This document shows, one piece after another, positions 55,415 through 63,266 of a stretch of DNA of 64,000 bases (positions within the stretch are counted from its first letter, which is position 1; each line of letters starts with the position of its first letter). The stretch lies in NCBI GenBank assembly GCA_030065205.1, contig JASJDN010000004.1:1-64000 (forward strand). Reading direction: 5' to 3'. Position numbers and translations under genes: made by a program. The notes under the pieces are model-generated. The model was not told where the DNA came from, made no database searches, and saw nothing but the letters and a program-made list of their open reading frames with translations. Source of the stretch: Crocosphaera sp. (GTDB lineage: Bacteria > Cyanobacteriota > Cyanobacteriia > Cyanobacteriales > Microcystaceae).

Positions 55415-56587
55415 ATGAACAGTTCCCATCAAAAACAATTCAAAATTTTAAGTTTAGATGGTGGTGGTGTTCGAGGAATGATTTCAGCAACTATTGTCAA
55501 AGAAATTGAACATCAACTTGAACTTTACTGCCAGAAAAATAATCAGCCCATTCTAAAATTACATGATTATTTTGATGTAGTGGCAGGAACCTCTACCGGT
55601 TCCATTTTAGCAGCAGGAATCGCCTCTAAAATGAGTGCTAATCAACTGATTGAATTGTATCAAAATCAAACACAAATGATTTTTGATAAAGGAACCCGAT
55701 TTCAGCGAAAATGGGGACAATTGCTCGAATTCATCCCCCAAAATTTATCCGGTCAATTCGGTTTATATCCTAATCAAAAAGGAAAAGGGTTAGCCAAAGT
55801 TTTGCAGGAAAAATTAGTCAATGAACAAGGAAAACCAGTAAAATTTAATGAGATCAAAAATCCCATTCTTTTTATTCCTGCTTATGATACTTATAGTCGG
55901 AATACCACGTGGTTTGCTAGTAATCGGGTAGAGCAAGATAATTGTTGGTTTAAAGATATAGAAGTATGGCAACTTTGTGTTGCTTCCGCAGCAGCCCCCA
56001 CCTTTTTCTCCGCTTATCCTTTGCCCTATTCTGATGGAAAACTTTTGCCTCACATTGATGGAGGGGTATCTGCAAATAATCCCTCTTTATCGGCGATCGC
56101 TCATCTTTTAGTCACAGAAAAAAACAGTAATCTCAATAACATTTCTGTCCTATCTGTTGGGACAGGAAAAACCACCAAAGTTTTCACTTATGATAATATT
56201 AAAAAGTGGAGTTTATTGGAGATTATTAAACATCTTCCTCATATTTTTCTCGATCCAGGATCTCAAAATACAGAAGCCATTTGTCAAGAATTTTTGAGAA
56301 GTGTGTCCACAGAAAACCCCTATAATTATTTACGACTTGACTTTGATTTAAACCAAGCGTTTAAAGGAGACAGGGGAAACACCCTCAGAGAACCTGAAAA
56401 GTCCCCCAAAAACCAGTACCTCGGTGAACCGATTTCAGAGGAAATCGATGATCCGAACCTATGTGTTAAACGACCTGATCGGGGGAAATCCTTATTACAA
56501 GAAGTCGCCGAAGCTTATCTAGAACAAGAAAACATAGGGGCAAAAATTCGGGCATTTCTTGAACATAATACTATTAGTTCATCCTAG
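55415..56587 (+). CDS. Patatin-like phospholipase
   Basis: The 390-residue protein has the complete patatin active site: oxyanion loop DGGGVRG (15-21), nucleophile GTSTG (Ser60) and catalytic Asp in HIDGG (Asp214). Patatins cut acyl chains from membrane lipids. There is no signal peptide, so it acts from the cytoplasm. The C-terminal 120 residues are family-specific. Bacterial patatins of this length include CBASS effectors, but no cyclase or CBASS genes are near. It is coupled to the upstream membrane protein gene. Confidence 0.9.
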   Translation: MNSSHQKQFKILSLDGGGVRGMISATIVKEIEHQLELYCQKNNQPILKLHDYFDVVAGTSTGSILAAGIASKMSANQLIELYQNQTQMIFDKGTRFQRKWGQLLEFIPQNLSGQFGLYPNQKGKGLAKVLQEKLVNEQGKPVKFNEIKNPILFIPAYDTYSRNTTWFASNRVEQDNCWFKDIEVWQLCVASAAAPTFFSAYPLPYSDGKLLPHIDGGVSANNPSLSAIAHLLVTEKNSNLNNISVLSVGTGKTTKVFTYDNIKKWSLLEIIKHLPHIFLDPGSQNTEAICQEFLRSVSTENPYNYLRLDFDLNQAFKGDRGNTLREPEKSPKNQYLGEPISEEIDDPNLCVKRPDRGKSLLQEVAEAYLEQENIGAKIRAFLEHNTISSS

Positions 56588-56928
56588 CTTTTAATCTTAC
56601 TCTATCCATAGCAGGTGAAATAACAATAGATTATCGAATAATCTGTAAAGTTTTATGTTTAAATCCCCAAACATTGGAATTTGTTTCCCTAAGTAATGGT
56701 TTAATAATAGTTAGTTCCCTCCAAAGCCTGAAACGGCACATTTTCTCTGATTTTTGAATGATCAGACAATAAGAGCAATCAAGATCCCTCTCAAAATTTT
56801 TTCTCTTGGGATAACGGTTATCTGAAAAGATGCCTCCCCCAACATTACCTTAATTAAAGATTGTTCTCTAAACGATCTTTAATGCCCTAACTTTGTACAT
56901 TCAACATAAATACGAAGGATAAATTACT
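56588..56928. other. Intergenic spacer before the DUF2589-like cassette
   Basis: The 341 bp between the patatin gene and the first DUF2589-like gene hold no convincing ORF, repeat or strong terminator. The promoter of the downstream cassette is probably here, but no consensus hexamer pair stands out. Confidence 0.5.
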
Positions 56929-57933
56929 ATGCCAGCGATTGATACCACACCGTCCAAGGTAGCAACTGCTGCCTTGCAGGGTATTCCCTTTTCCTCTTTA
57001 ATTGGTGGTCCATTAGGGGCTGCCGTGGATGCTCAGGCACAGTCAGCCAAGACAACCATCGACTTTATCCAGAATGTGGGTTTAACTGGCCCTCCAGATA
57101 ATCGTAAAGCGATTCAAGTGGAGTTTATCTATTATGCTGATGGGCGAGAAGCAAAACTGATCGTCCCCTTATTAACCATTCTGCCCATTCCTTACTTGGC
57201 AGTGGATGAGGTGACGATCGATTTCAAAGCCAGTATTAACGCTTCTTCATCCACTTATCAAGAAAATTCAACTCAGGAAGAAACGGCAGCTAAAGGAAGT
57301 GCTGAGGTCAAGTTTGGCTGGGGTCCTGTGTCTGCGAAAGCGAACTTTGAGGCGAGTTACTCCAGTAAAAAGGATTCTAAAGCAACTGCGGAATCTAAAT
57401 ACTCCGTTGAGTACACAATGGATGTTCATGTTCATGCCGGACAAGAAGATATGCCAGCCGGTTTAGCTAAAGTGCTAAACATATTAGGGGATAGTATTAC
57501 CCCCACTGCTACTAAAGCCAATATACAAGTCGTCCCTTCAACTTTAGTTGCGAGTGATCCCACAAATGGTGAGCAGTCTTTGCTGGTAACGGCTATCTTG
57601 TTTGATGAAAAAGCAATGCGTGCTGACAATAAAGAAATTACGGTCACAGCCGCATCCAAACCCGTAGATGGTGATGGGAGTGCCGACTTGTTAGCTGATG
57701 CTGCTTCGACGGCCGTGCCAACAGACATAACTAACAATATTACAAACGATGCACAAACACCAATTAAAGGGAATACCGATGAAGATGGGAATATAGAATT
57801 CACTGTTAAGCTTAAGAAAGCTGAAGCCTCTGGATCTCAACCAGTACAGCGAATCAAACTCAAGTTTGAGTGTGCTGACCTAAAGGCATCAAAAACAGTT
57901 ACTTTAATTATTCCTGAATTTACTGTTGCTTAA
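56929..57933 (+). CDS. DUF2589-like protein with Ig-like C-terminal domain (copy 1)
   Basis: The 334-residue protein has an N-terminal helical segment (LGAAVDAQAQSAKTTIDFIQNVG), then a beta-rich core with REAKLIVPLLTILPIPYLAVDEVTIDFKASI, which is the hallmark of DUF2589, and a Ser/Ala/Glu-rich stretch. Residues about 205-334 form a bacterial Ig-like (Big-1 type) domain: VVPSTLVASDPTNGEQSLLVTAILFD, ending VTLIIPEFTVA. A paralogue with the same layout starts at 59384. No signal peptide. Function unknown; it may be a structural or assembly-forming component. Confidence 0.8.
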   Translation: MPAIDTTPSKVATAALQGIPFSSLIGGPLGAAVDAQAQSAKTTIDFIQNVGLTGPPDNRKAIQVEFIYYADGREAKLIVPLLTILPIPYLAVDEVTIDFKASINASSSTYQENSTQEETAAKGSAEVKFGWGPVSAKANFEASYSSKKDSKATAESKYSVEYTMDVHVHAGQEDMPAGLAKVLNILGDSITPTATKANIQVVPSTLVASDPTNGEQSLLVTAILFDEKAMRADNKEITVTAASKPVDGDGSADLLADAASTAVPTDITNNITNDAQTPIKGNTDEDGNIEFTVKLKKAEASGSQPVQRIKLKFECADLKASKTVTLIIPEFTVA

Positions 57934-57945
57934 TTCAACTAAGAG

Positions 57946-57985
57946 TAAGCAGTAATTTATTTAAAGTTAAATAGATTGCTGCTTA
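57946..57985 (+). terminator. Inverted repeat after DUF2589-like copy 1
   Basis: TAAGCAGTAAT (57946-57956) pairs with ATTGCTGCTTA (57975-57985) with one G-U. It starts 13 bp after the stop. There is no T run, so termination is uncertain. Confidence 0.45.
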
Positions 57986-58369
57986 TGGTACTCTCTCATG
58001 AATTCAATTTCAAATTAGCTATTCTCGGAGATTCCAATTATGGATAATGGATAATCACTGATTATTGTGAAAAATGAGGAAAAGTAACAAAGAATCTTTC
58101 TCTTTTTTTTATAGTGAAATAGAGATTTTTGTGGCAATTTAAAGATAGGATAAAACAGTTTGGAAAAGTTATAATTCTTTTTAATCCTTGCTTTGAAATT
58201 ACTGTCATCATAAAACAAGTCTCAATTATCTATAGCATTTCTCGGACTCATGAGGTACACCTAACTTCTGCCTCCTGCCTTCTGCCTCAAAGCGATTACC
58301 TTTGTCTCTCACAAGTATGGTAACTGCTATATTATTCTATTCGTCAACCCCAATCTATAAAGTATTGAT
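57986..58369. other. Intergenic spacer inside the cassette
   Basis: Apart from the heptamer repeat at 58265-58287, this stretch contains only AT-rich sequence. A 64-codon frame at 58129-58323 lacks a ribosome site and covers the repeat, so I do not count it as a gene. Confidence 0.5.
58265..58287. repeat. Heptamer repeat (CTTCTGC/CTCCTGC)
   Basis: CTTCTGC, CTCCTGC, CTTCTGC and CTC follow in a 7-bp period, a cyanobacterial short tandem repeat type. Confidence 0.7.
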
Positions 58370-59335
58370 ATGCTACTTAGAAAAGTTATCGGTTCCATTC
58401 TTGTTGACTTAGTAACAGCACAAGACTTATCTAATGAATATGCGAGTCAGATTAGTCGTAAATATAAACAATATAGAAACAGTAATGAAAACCTTCTCAA
58501 TAACTTTGAGGCACCCGCTAGTGTTTTAAAAGAGATTGAATTTGAGTTAGCATTTGCCCTAACCGACCTGTATGATAAAGCCATTGGTTTTGATGTAGAA
58601 ATGACATGGGCGCGGTGTCAAGAACTAGCGACAGAAATGGTTGATAAAGCGACTGATGAGATGCAAGCAAAGCTGGCTGAATTTCTCAAATCTAATAAGC
58701 TTAACTATTGGCTCAACGAGCGTACGGCTGCATCACCCACAGACGAAAGTGACTTAGAGCAATCCAAACAGTCCACAATACAGAATATAAAAAACCAATG
58801 GAATAAAGTCAGAGAACAACTTAAAAACGAGGAATATATGAAGAGTGTGATTCAGATTATCACACAAAAATTATTTAAGACTTGTAAAGAATTGTATTTG
58901 CGTGGTAATCACCAAATTTCCCTAGAAGAAGTCAAAAAAGTTGTTGAAGAAAAACTACTAGAAGGTATTTTGAAACATCCAGATATTCAACATTCAATCC
59001 AATATACCTATGACCAAGCTGAAGATTTTTACCGCCAAGCAGAGGCTTTGCCAGAAAATTTTAAAGCGATTAAACAAGATATCATTTACACTTTAAACGA
59101 TGAAGTCAAAAAAGCATTTAGCAAGGTAAAAGATAATTTAGCAGAAAGTAAGACCAGAGAACTCATTCAACAATATGCAGGGGTGGTTCCTCATGCAGAG
59201 ATTATGATGAAACCCAGTTTTTTAAGAGAACTACCCAGTCAAAGCATTTCCTCTTTGAAAATGACGGTGAAAATGGATAGCTATAAATGGAGTATTACCG
59301 AACAAGGAGAAAGCTTGCATAAAGCACAAAGATAG
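58370..59335 (+). CDS. Helical partner protein of the DUF2589 cassette (copy 1)
   Basis: The 321-residue protein is almost all predicted helix. The N-terminus (LLRKVIGSILVDLVTAQDLSNEYASQISRKYKQY) and the C-terminus (IMMKPSFLRELPSQSISSLKMTVKMDSYKWSI) match those of the 262-residue protein at 60692, so the two are paralogues. The middle is longer here. No membrane helix, metal site or known catalytic motif. Position between two DUF2589-like genes suggests it works with them. Family not recognised. Confidence 0.75.
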   Translation: MLLRKVIGSILVDLVTAQDLSNEYASQISRKYKQYRNSNENLLNNFEAPASVLKEIEFELAFALTDLYDKAIGFDVEMTWARCQELATEMVDKATDEMQAKLAEFLKSNKLNYWLNERTAASPTDESDLEQSKQSTIQNIKNQWNKVREQLKNEEYMKSVIQIITQKLFKTCKELYLRGNHQISLEEVKKVVEEKLLEGILKHPDIQHSIQYTYDQAEDFYRQAEALPENFKAIKQDIIYTLNDEVKKAFSKVKDNLAESKTRELIQQYAGVVPHAEIMMKPSFLRELPSQSISSLKMTVKMDSYKWSITEQGESLHKAQR

Positions 59336-59383
59336 TTAACCGCAAAGATGGAATGAACCAGGAAAAGAAGGAGCCAAACCATT

Positions 59384-60388
59384 ATGACCATCATCGATGA
59401 CGAGAAGATTATTGATTTAGGAAAACTCTTATCCCAACCGCTTATTTCCACCCTAGAGGCTGACTTTTATACAGCCCAGCGTTTTGTCGAGTTTATGACA
59501 GACTATGGACTCGAACCGGTTGAAAATGTTCCTTCCCAGGACAATGAAAATGCAGCCCTAGATAAACTATCCGGTTCGCTGAAGTTAAAGATGGTCACTT
59601 TTTTGTATCGACAAATTGATCCCAGCGATCGCCAAGAAAAACTGTTTCGAGTTGAAGTCCCGTTAATCTCATTAATTCCCTTACCCTTGTTACAAATTCA
59701 GGAAGCAGAATTTCAGTTCAATCTCCGCATTTTTTCAGAAATTGATCTTCAAACTTCGACAAGCAAACGTGGAGGACTGACCGGAGATACAGACGAAAAT
59801 GTAGAAAAAGAAGAGGCAAGCCAATACGAACAGTTTAAAGGATTTCAAGCAAGATTATCCCCCCATGCAGGAACTTCAGAACAGGGGGAAATTAAAACAA
59901 CCCTAGATGCCAATATGGCGGTTAAAATTCAAATGAAACACGCCGATCTTCCAGGGGGGTTAGCCTATTGGATGTCTACGTTTAACAATGCTACATCCGT
60001 TAGACCCATCTCATCAGAATCAAATTTATCAGCCCGTTTAGATATCGTCCCTTCGAGTTTAGTGGCCAATGATCCCAATACTGGGGAACAAACCTTTCTC
60101 ATTACTGCTGCTTTATTCGATGACCAAGGGAATCCGGTGGCGGATGAAACGGTTACCCTAGAGATTGAGGGAACTGTCCCTGATAATCCTACCGTCAGGC
60201 TTGCGAGTCCTGCAACTCTAACCACCAACAACAACGGTGTGGTTCAGTTCAGTGTCACGGTAGAGAGGGCTAGAACTTCAACCCCACCCGTAAAGCAAAC
60301 CCAACAGAGAGTCATCCTTACCCTTTCGGCCACCACCCCCAATGTCTCGAGTCAAGCGACCTTGACGATTCCCGAATTTACCGCTTAA
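59384..60388 (+). CDS. DUF2589-like protein with Ig-like C-terminal domain (copy 2)
   Basis: The 334-residue protein has the same length and layout as the first copy: a helical start (LISTLEADFYTAQRFVEFMTDYG), the DUF2589 core (LFRVEVPLISLIPLPLLQIQEAEFQFNLRI) and a Big-1-like domain (LDIVPSSLVANDPNTGEQTFLITAALFDDQGNPVADETV, ending ATLTIPEFTA). The ATG has a GAAGGAG ribosome site. The two copies are strongly diverged outside the core, so the duplication is old. Function unknown. Confidence 0.8.
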   Translation: MTIIDDEKIIDLGKLLSQPLISTLEADFYTAQRFVEFMTDYGLEPVENVPSQDNENAALDKLSGSLKLKMVTFLYRQIDPSDRQEKLFRVEVPLISLIPLPLLQIQEAEFQFNLRIFSEIDLQTSTSKRGGLTGDTDENVEKEEASQYEQFKGFQARLSPHAGTSEQGEIKTTLDANMAVKIQMKHADLPGGLAYWMSTFNNATSVRPISSESNLSARLDIVPSSLVANDPNTGEQTFLITAALFDDQGNPVADETVTLEIEGTVPDNPTVRLASPATLTTNNNGVVQFSVTVERARTSTPPVKQTQQRVILTLSATTPNVSSQATLTIPEFTA

Positions 60389-60442
60389 TTTCCCTTGAGA
60401 TTAAGTAATTGACCTTTTTTGTTTACCATTGAGTTATCTATT

Positions 60443-60673
60443 ATGTCTAACAATCCCCAAGAAAAACACACTCCAGGAATTCCTTGTCCCCGATGTGGCT
60501 TTTTTATTGAAATGTCTGTGCAGAGTTTATTGTTTCAACCTTCTTTCCAATGTCCAGGTTGTTTATTGACCTTAAGTATGGATCGAAATCAGTCTCGACC
60601 GGCCTTAGAAGTGTTGCAAAAGGTTCATAAGGAAATGGAAAACCTGGAAAAACATAAGCATTTCGACCTATAA
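60443..60673 (+). CDS. Small zinc-ribbon protein in the DUF2589 cassette
   Basis: The protein has 76 residues from ATG 60443; an upstream TTG in frame is less likely. It has two CxxC knuckles (PCPRCGFFIEMSVQSLLF and QCPGCLLTLSMD), making one zinc ribbon, then a charged helix (LEVLQKVHKEMENLEKHKHF). It lies 54 bp after DUF2589-like copy 2 and 18 bp before the next gene, so it belongs to the same transcript. It could bind RNA, DNA or protein. Confidence 0.82.
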   Translation: MSNNPQEKHTPGIPCPRCGFFIEMSVQSLLFQPSFQCPGCLLTLSMDRNQSRPALEVLQKVHKEMENLEKHKHFDL

Positions 60674-60691
60674 ACCTATTAGAGTAAAGAT

Positions 60692-61480
60692 ATGCAGCTA
60701 AGCAAAGTAGTTGGTGCTATCCTTAATGATTTATCTGAAGCTCAAGACTTGGCTAATGAATATTCAAGTCAACTTAGCTATAAATATAAAAAAAATCAAC
60801 TGGTTGACAACCATGAGAATGTCTTAAGTAATTTTCAAGTTCCCTCTGCCGTTCTATCTGAAATTAATCTTGATCTCAAGTTTATTATTAAAGACATTAA
60901 CCTTGATGGTTTTACTTTGGATGTTGAACAGACCCAAAAAAACTGTGATATCAAAGCGGTTAAGATAATCAAGCATTTAATTAAAGAGATACATCAATCC
61001 CAGGAACTTAAGATTACTCAAAATATGATTCCCCGAGAGTTAATTATCAGACTTAAAACAAGTTTGGCACAAGATTTGTTTGCATTATGTCATAAGGTGT
61101 TTCTGACTGGGAATGATGTCGCTGAATCTGAAGTACAAAAGATACTTACCGATAGACTCGACGATGAATTATTGAAGTGGAATAGCATTCAAACCCTTCT
61201 GGAAAAGAGTGATGTTAATGATCCTGACGAAGTAAAGCGAGTTGGAGAAAGGCGAAAAAAAATTAGGGAATATTGTCAATCTTCAGTTCGCAAAGAAACT
61301 CAGAATAATGACCTACAAACAATGATTCAAAAAATTCAGGGAAGTCCGAAAACCGATGTCATTGTTTCTCCCATTGCCTTAAGTAAAGTGGCTCCAGAAA
61401 CCATTCAAAGCCTACGAATTACTGCTAAGTATAATGATCATCGATGGACAATTTCAACGGCAGAATCAACCCTATCTTGA
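60692..61480 (+). CDS. Helical partner protein of the DUF2589 cassette (copy 2)
   Basis: The 262-residue helical protein is a paralogue of the 321-residue protein at 58370, with matching ends (LSKVVGAILNDLSEAQDLANEYSSQLSYKYK; VIVSPIALSKVAPETIQSLRITAKYNDHRWTIS). The centre is shorter. It has no membrane helix or known motif. It ends right before the IS607-type remnant, so the cassette may originally have continued. Family not recognised. Confidence 0.75.
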   Translation: MQLSKVVGAILNDLSEAQDLANEYSSQLSYKYKKNQLVDNHENVLSNFQVPSAVLSEINLDLKFIIKDINLDGFTLDVEQTQKNCDIKAVKIIKHLIKEIHQSQELKITQNMIPRELIIRLKTSLAQDLFALCHKVFLTGNDVAESEVQKILTDRLDDELLKWNSIQTLLEKSDVNDPDEVKRVGERRKKIREYCQSSVRKETQNNDLQTMIQKIQGSPKTDVIVSPIALSKVAPETIQSLRITAKYNDHRWTISTAESTLS

Positions 61481-61488
61481 CATTCTTA

Positions 61489-61560
61489 CCGCTAATTGCT
61501 AAGGCAATGTAGCGGGAGATTCTTGATTCAACGAGTGATGCTTTCTGGTACAAGTACCAG
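61489..61560 (-). ncRNA. Possible right-end (guide-like) RNA remnant of the tnpB element
   Basis: CCGCTA+ATTGC (61489-61499) pairs with GCAAT+TAGCGG (61504-61515, one bulge, TAAG loop). It is downstream of the tnpB tail on the minus strand, where tnpB elements carry their guide-RNA scaffold. The minus strand reads AGAATCTCCCGCTACATTGC, similar in style to such ends. The assignment is tentative. Confidence 0.35.
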
Positions 61561-61686
61561 CGAGTCTGACTCTCTCTCCACAAGCATAGAGCTTAATTCT
61601 TCAGGTTATTGAACATAATCCCATCTAGCTTAACATCGCCCTCAACATTGCTACCGTTCCTAAAATTCCCGACAAAACCTGACATC

Positions 61687-62577
61687 TCAAAAAAGAGACA
61701 GTTGGATATAGGTGGGAGACGTTGACCGAACAGCGTTGTCAACTGGTGCTGAGGAATCCCGCCTCAGTCTAGAAGTGCCTTGTGGCTTCCCAATAGACCT
61801 ATCCCTAGATGGCTCTAGTAACTCATCAGTTAGGTTGACCTCTAGAGGGCTGTTAGCCCCACTGTTGAAGAAGCTATGACGAGAAATGCCTTTTAACTTC
61901 TTCGATAGAGCATTCCACCAACTCCAAACGTGCCGATGAGAATCAACTTGAACTAATCGGGCGTACTTGGGAGGAATGCGCTCTGATAATCTACAAGCTC
62001 GTCTGGCAATAACTAGCCCTGCCGCCGTATCACTGGACAAACCATAAAGACTCATAAATTTTGTCAGTCCGATGAGACTAGAATAGGCAGGATTGACCTT
62101 AATTACTTCTATTGACCTGTTAATAATTATCACTTCTGTGCCAAATTGTTCACATAAATAAAAGATTAAATCACTCCCAAACCTAAGCAATCTGTCTTTA
62201 TGACTTAAAACCAACCGGTCAACTTGATAGGTGGTAATTAGTTTGATCAAACGAATTAATCCCTTTTTACGATAATTCATTCCCGATCCTAAATCTTGTA
62301 TAACCTCAAAGTTCCACCCCTTAGATGCACAATAACTTTCTAATACTAATACTTGTCTTTTTAAGTCCTCTTTTTGGTCATGAGAACTGCAACGAGCATA
62401 ACCAATTGTTAAAGACGAATCATTTTTTGTTCCTAATAATTCAGAAACGTCATATCTGCGATGTCCACCGGATGTCCTCATCGGCTTGAGTTTTCCTTGT
62501 TCCTCCCATCGCAACAAGGTTCGGGTTGAAACTCCTATCAATTCTGCTGCTTGACTAGCACTTACCCAATTGGCCAT
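61687..62577 (-). CDS. Chimeric IS607 TnpA recombinase fused to a TnpB C-terminal tail
   Basis: Residues 1-154 are IS607 TnpA: a MerR-like helix-turn-helix (VSASQAAELIGVSTRTLLRWEEQGKL) and a serine recombinase domain (IGYARCSSHDQKEDLKRQ with the catalytic Ser, GSGMNYRKKGLIRL, LVLSHKDRLLRFG, YLCEQFGTEVIIIN). From about residue 155 (near 62115) the sequence switches to a transposase TnpB end (VIKVNPAYSSLIGLTKFMSLYGLSSDTAAGLVIARR). An internal deletion of about 1 kb that preserved the frame explains this. The recombinase may still be active; TnpB nuclease is lost. Confidence 0.85.
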   Translation of the reverse strand: MANWVSASQAAELIGVSTRTLLRWEEQGKLKPMRTSGGHRRYDVSELLGTKNDSSLTIGYARCSSHDQKEDLKRQVLVLESYCASKGWNFEVIQDLGSGMNYRKKGLIRLIKLITTYQVDRLVLSHKDRLLRFGSDLIFYLCEQFGTEVIIINRSIEVIKVNPAYSSLIGLTKFMSLYGLSSDTAAGLVIARRACRLSERIPPKYARLVQVDSHRHVWSWWNALSKKLKGISRHSFFNSGANSPLEVNLTDELLEPSRDRSIGKPQGTSRLRRDSSAPVDNAVRSTSPTYIQLSLF

Positions 62578-62799
62578 TTTCTTGAAAAGAAGTTGTTAAA
62601 CTTCGGTAAAATCCCCAAAAAAATTATCCATTTCGGAATTCTTGTGTTAAGTTAATAATAAGGGTTTTAAGAATTTACCCCTTCGCTCTAATCAGTCTGA
62701 TAGATGAGCTATCGTTCTTAAGGGACTTTTAGACAGAAGGGTAAGTTAGCCGTATAACATAAGGTTAACAGCTTAGTCATCACCTGACAGGGTTACCAC

Positions 62800-62990
62800 T
62801 CTGTTTGCATGGAACTGGCAGTCAGTAAAAAACGACTCGCATTCAGCTAAAGTCGGAATTTACTGGAGTTCCGTTAAAGTGAAATCTCTTAGTTGCAAGT
62901 CCATCTAAAACTTTGGTGGTGGCTTGTAAGCTTATAGCAGTTGGGTCTCTAGCTGCTGCTACTTTGAGATACCTGATTAAAATCTCAACC
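62800..62990 (+). ncRNA. Structured RNA candidate, possibly HEARO/omega-RNA-like
   Basis: Several stems occur in a row: GGAACT/AGTTCC (62811-62816, 62867-62872) enclosing CGACT/AGTCG (62833-62837, 62851-62855), then AGCAGTT/AGCTGCT (62936-62942, 62951-62957) and TTGAGAT/ATCTCAA (62964-62970, 62982-62988). No ORF covers it. The 3' part with GGGTCTCTAGCTGCT recalls HEARO RNAs of IscB elements, but no IscB gene is present. The likeness is from memory. Confidence 0.35.
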
Positions 62991-63043
62991 TATCTATTAT
63001 AACACAATGTCCACCATTACCATAATAACCTGAAGACAAGAAG

Positions 63044-63160
63044 ATGCCTGTGATCACAATCTTTCTCGCTGCTCTCTATCTATTAATGATCTATGGATTG
63101 TTAATACTCGCTAAACGTACGGGTAAGTGGTTATCACCACCACCTCGCGATCTCGGATAA
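63044..63160 (+). CDS. 38-residue single-helix membrane protein
   Basis: An ATG-to-TAA frame encodes MPVITIFLAALYLLMIYGLLILAKRTGKWLSPPPRDLG: one N-terminal membrane helix (about 3-23) and a basic, Pro-rich cytoplasmic tail. A purine-rich ribosome site (AAGACAAGAAG) precedes the start. Size and layout recall the small subunits of photosystem or NDH complexes, but I recognise no specific one. It is too short for the usual ORF cut-off. Confidence 0.5.
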   Translation: MPVITIFLAALYLLMIYGLLILAKRTGKWLSPPPRDLG

Positions 63161-63266
63161 GACAATTGTTTAATCAAATTGAAACATCAGAATAACTGGA
63201 TAATTGACAAGTATAAAGGATTGGTAGCGGTGTGAGGAGATCAGATCAAACAACCAATCCTTCAAC

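Larger units (their letters stand above)
61482..62640 (-). mobile_element. IS607-type transposon remnant
   Basis: The span covers a serine-recombinase tnpA fused to a tnpB tail (61687-62577) and about 200 bp of 3' non-coding sequence with a hairpin, as in IS607 elements that carry an RNA guide at the right end. Most of tnpB, including its catalytic centre, is missing. The ends are estimates; IS607 elements have no clean inverted repeats. Confidence 0.55.

Noticed and set aside
55415-56587. CBASS effector from the patatin
   Set aside because: No cGAS-like nucleotidyltransferase or other CBASS gene is present in the neighbourhood.
58129-58323. 64-codon frame between the DUF2589 genes
   Set aside because: No ribosome site, contains the heptamer repeat, composition not protein-like.
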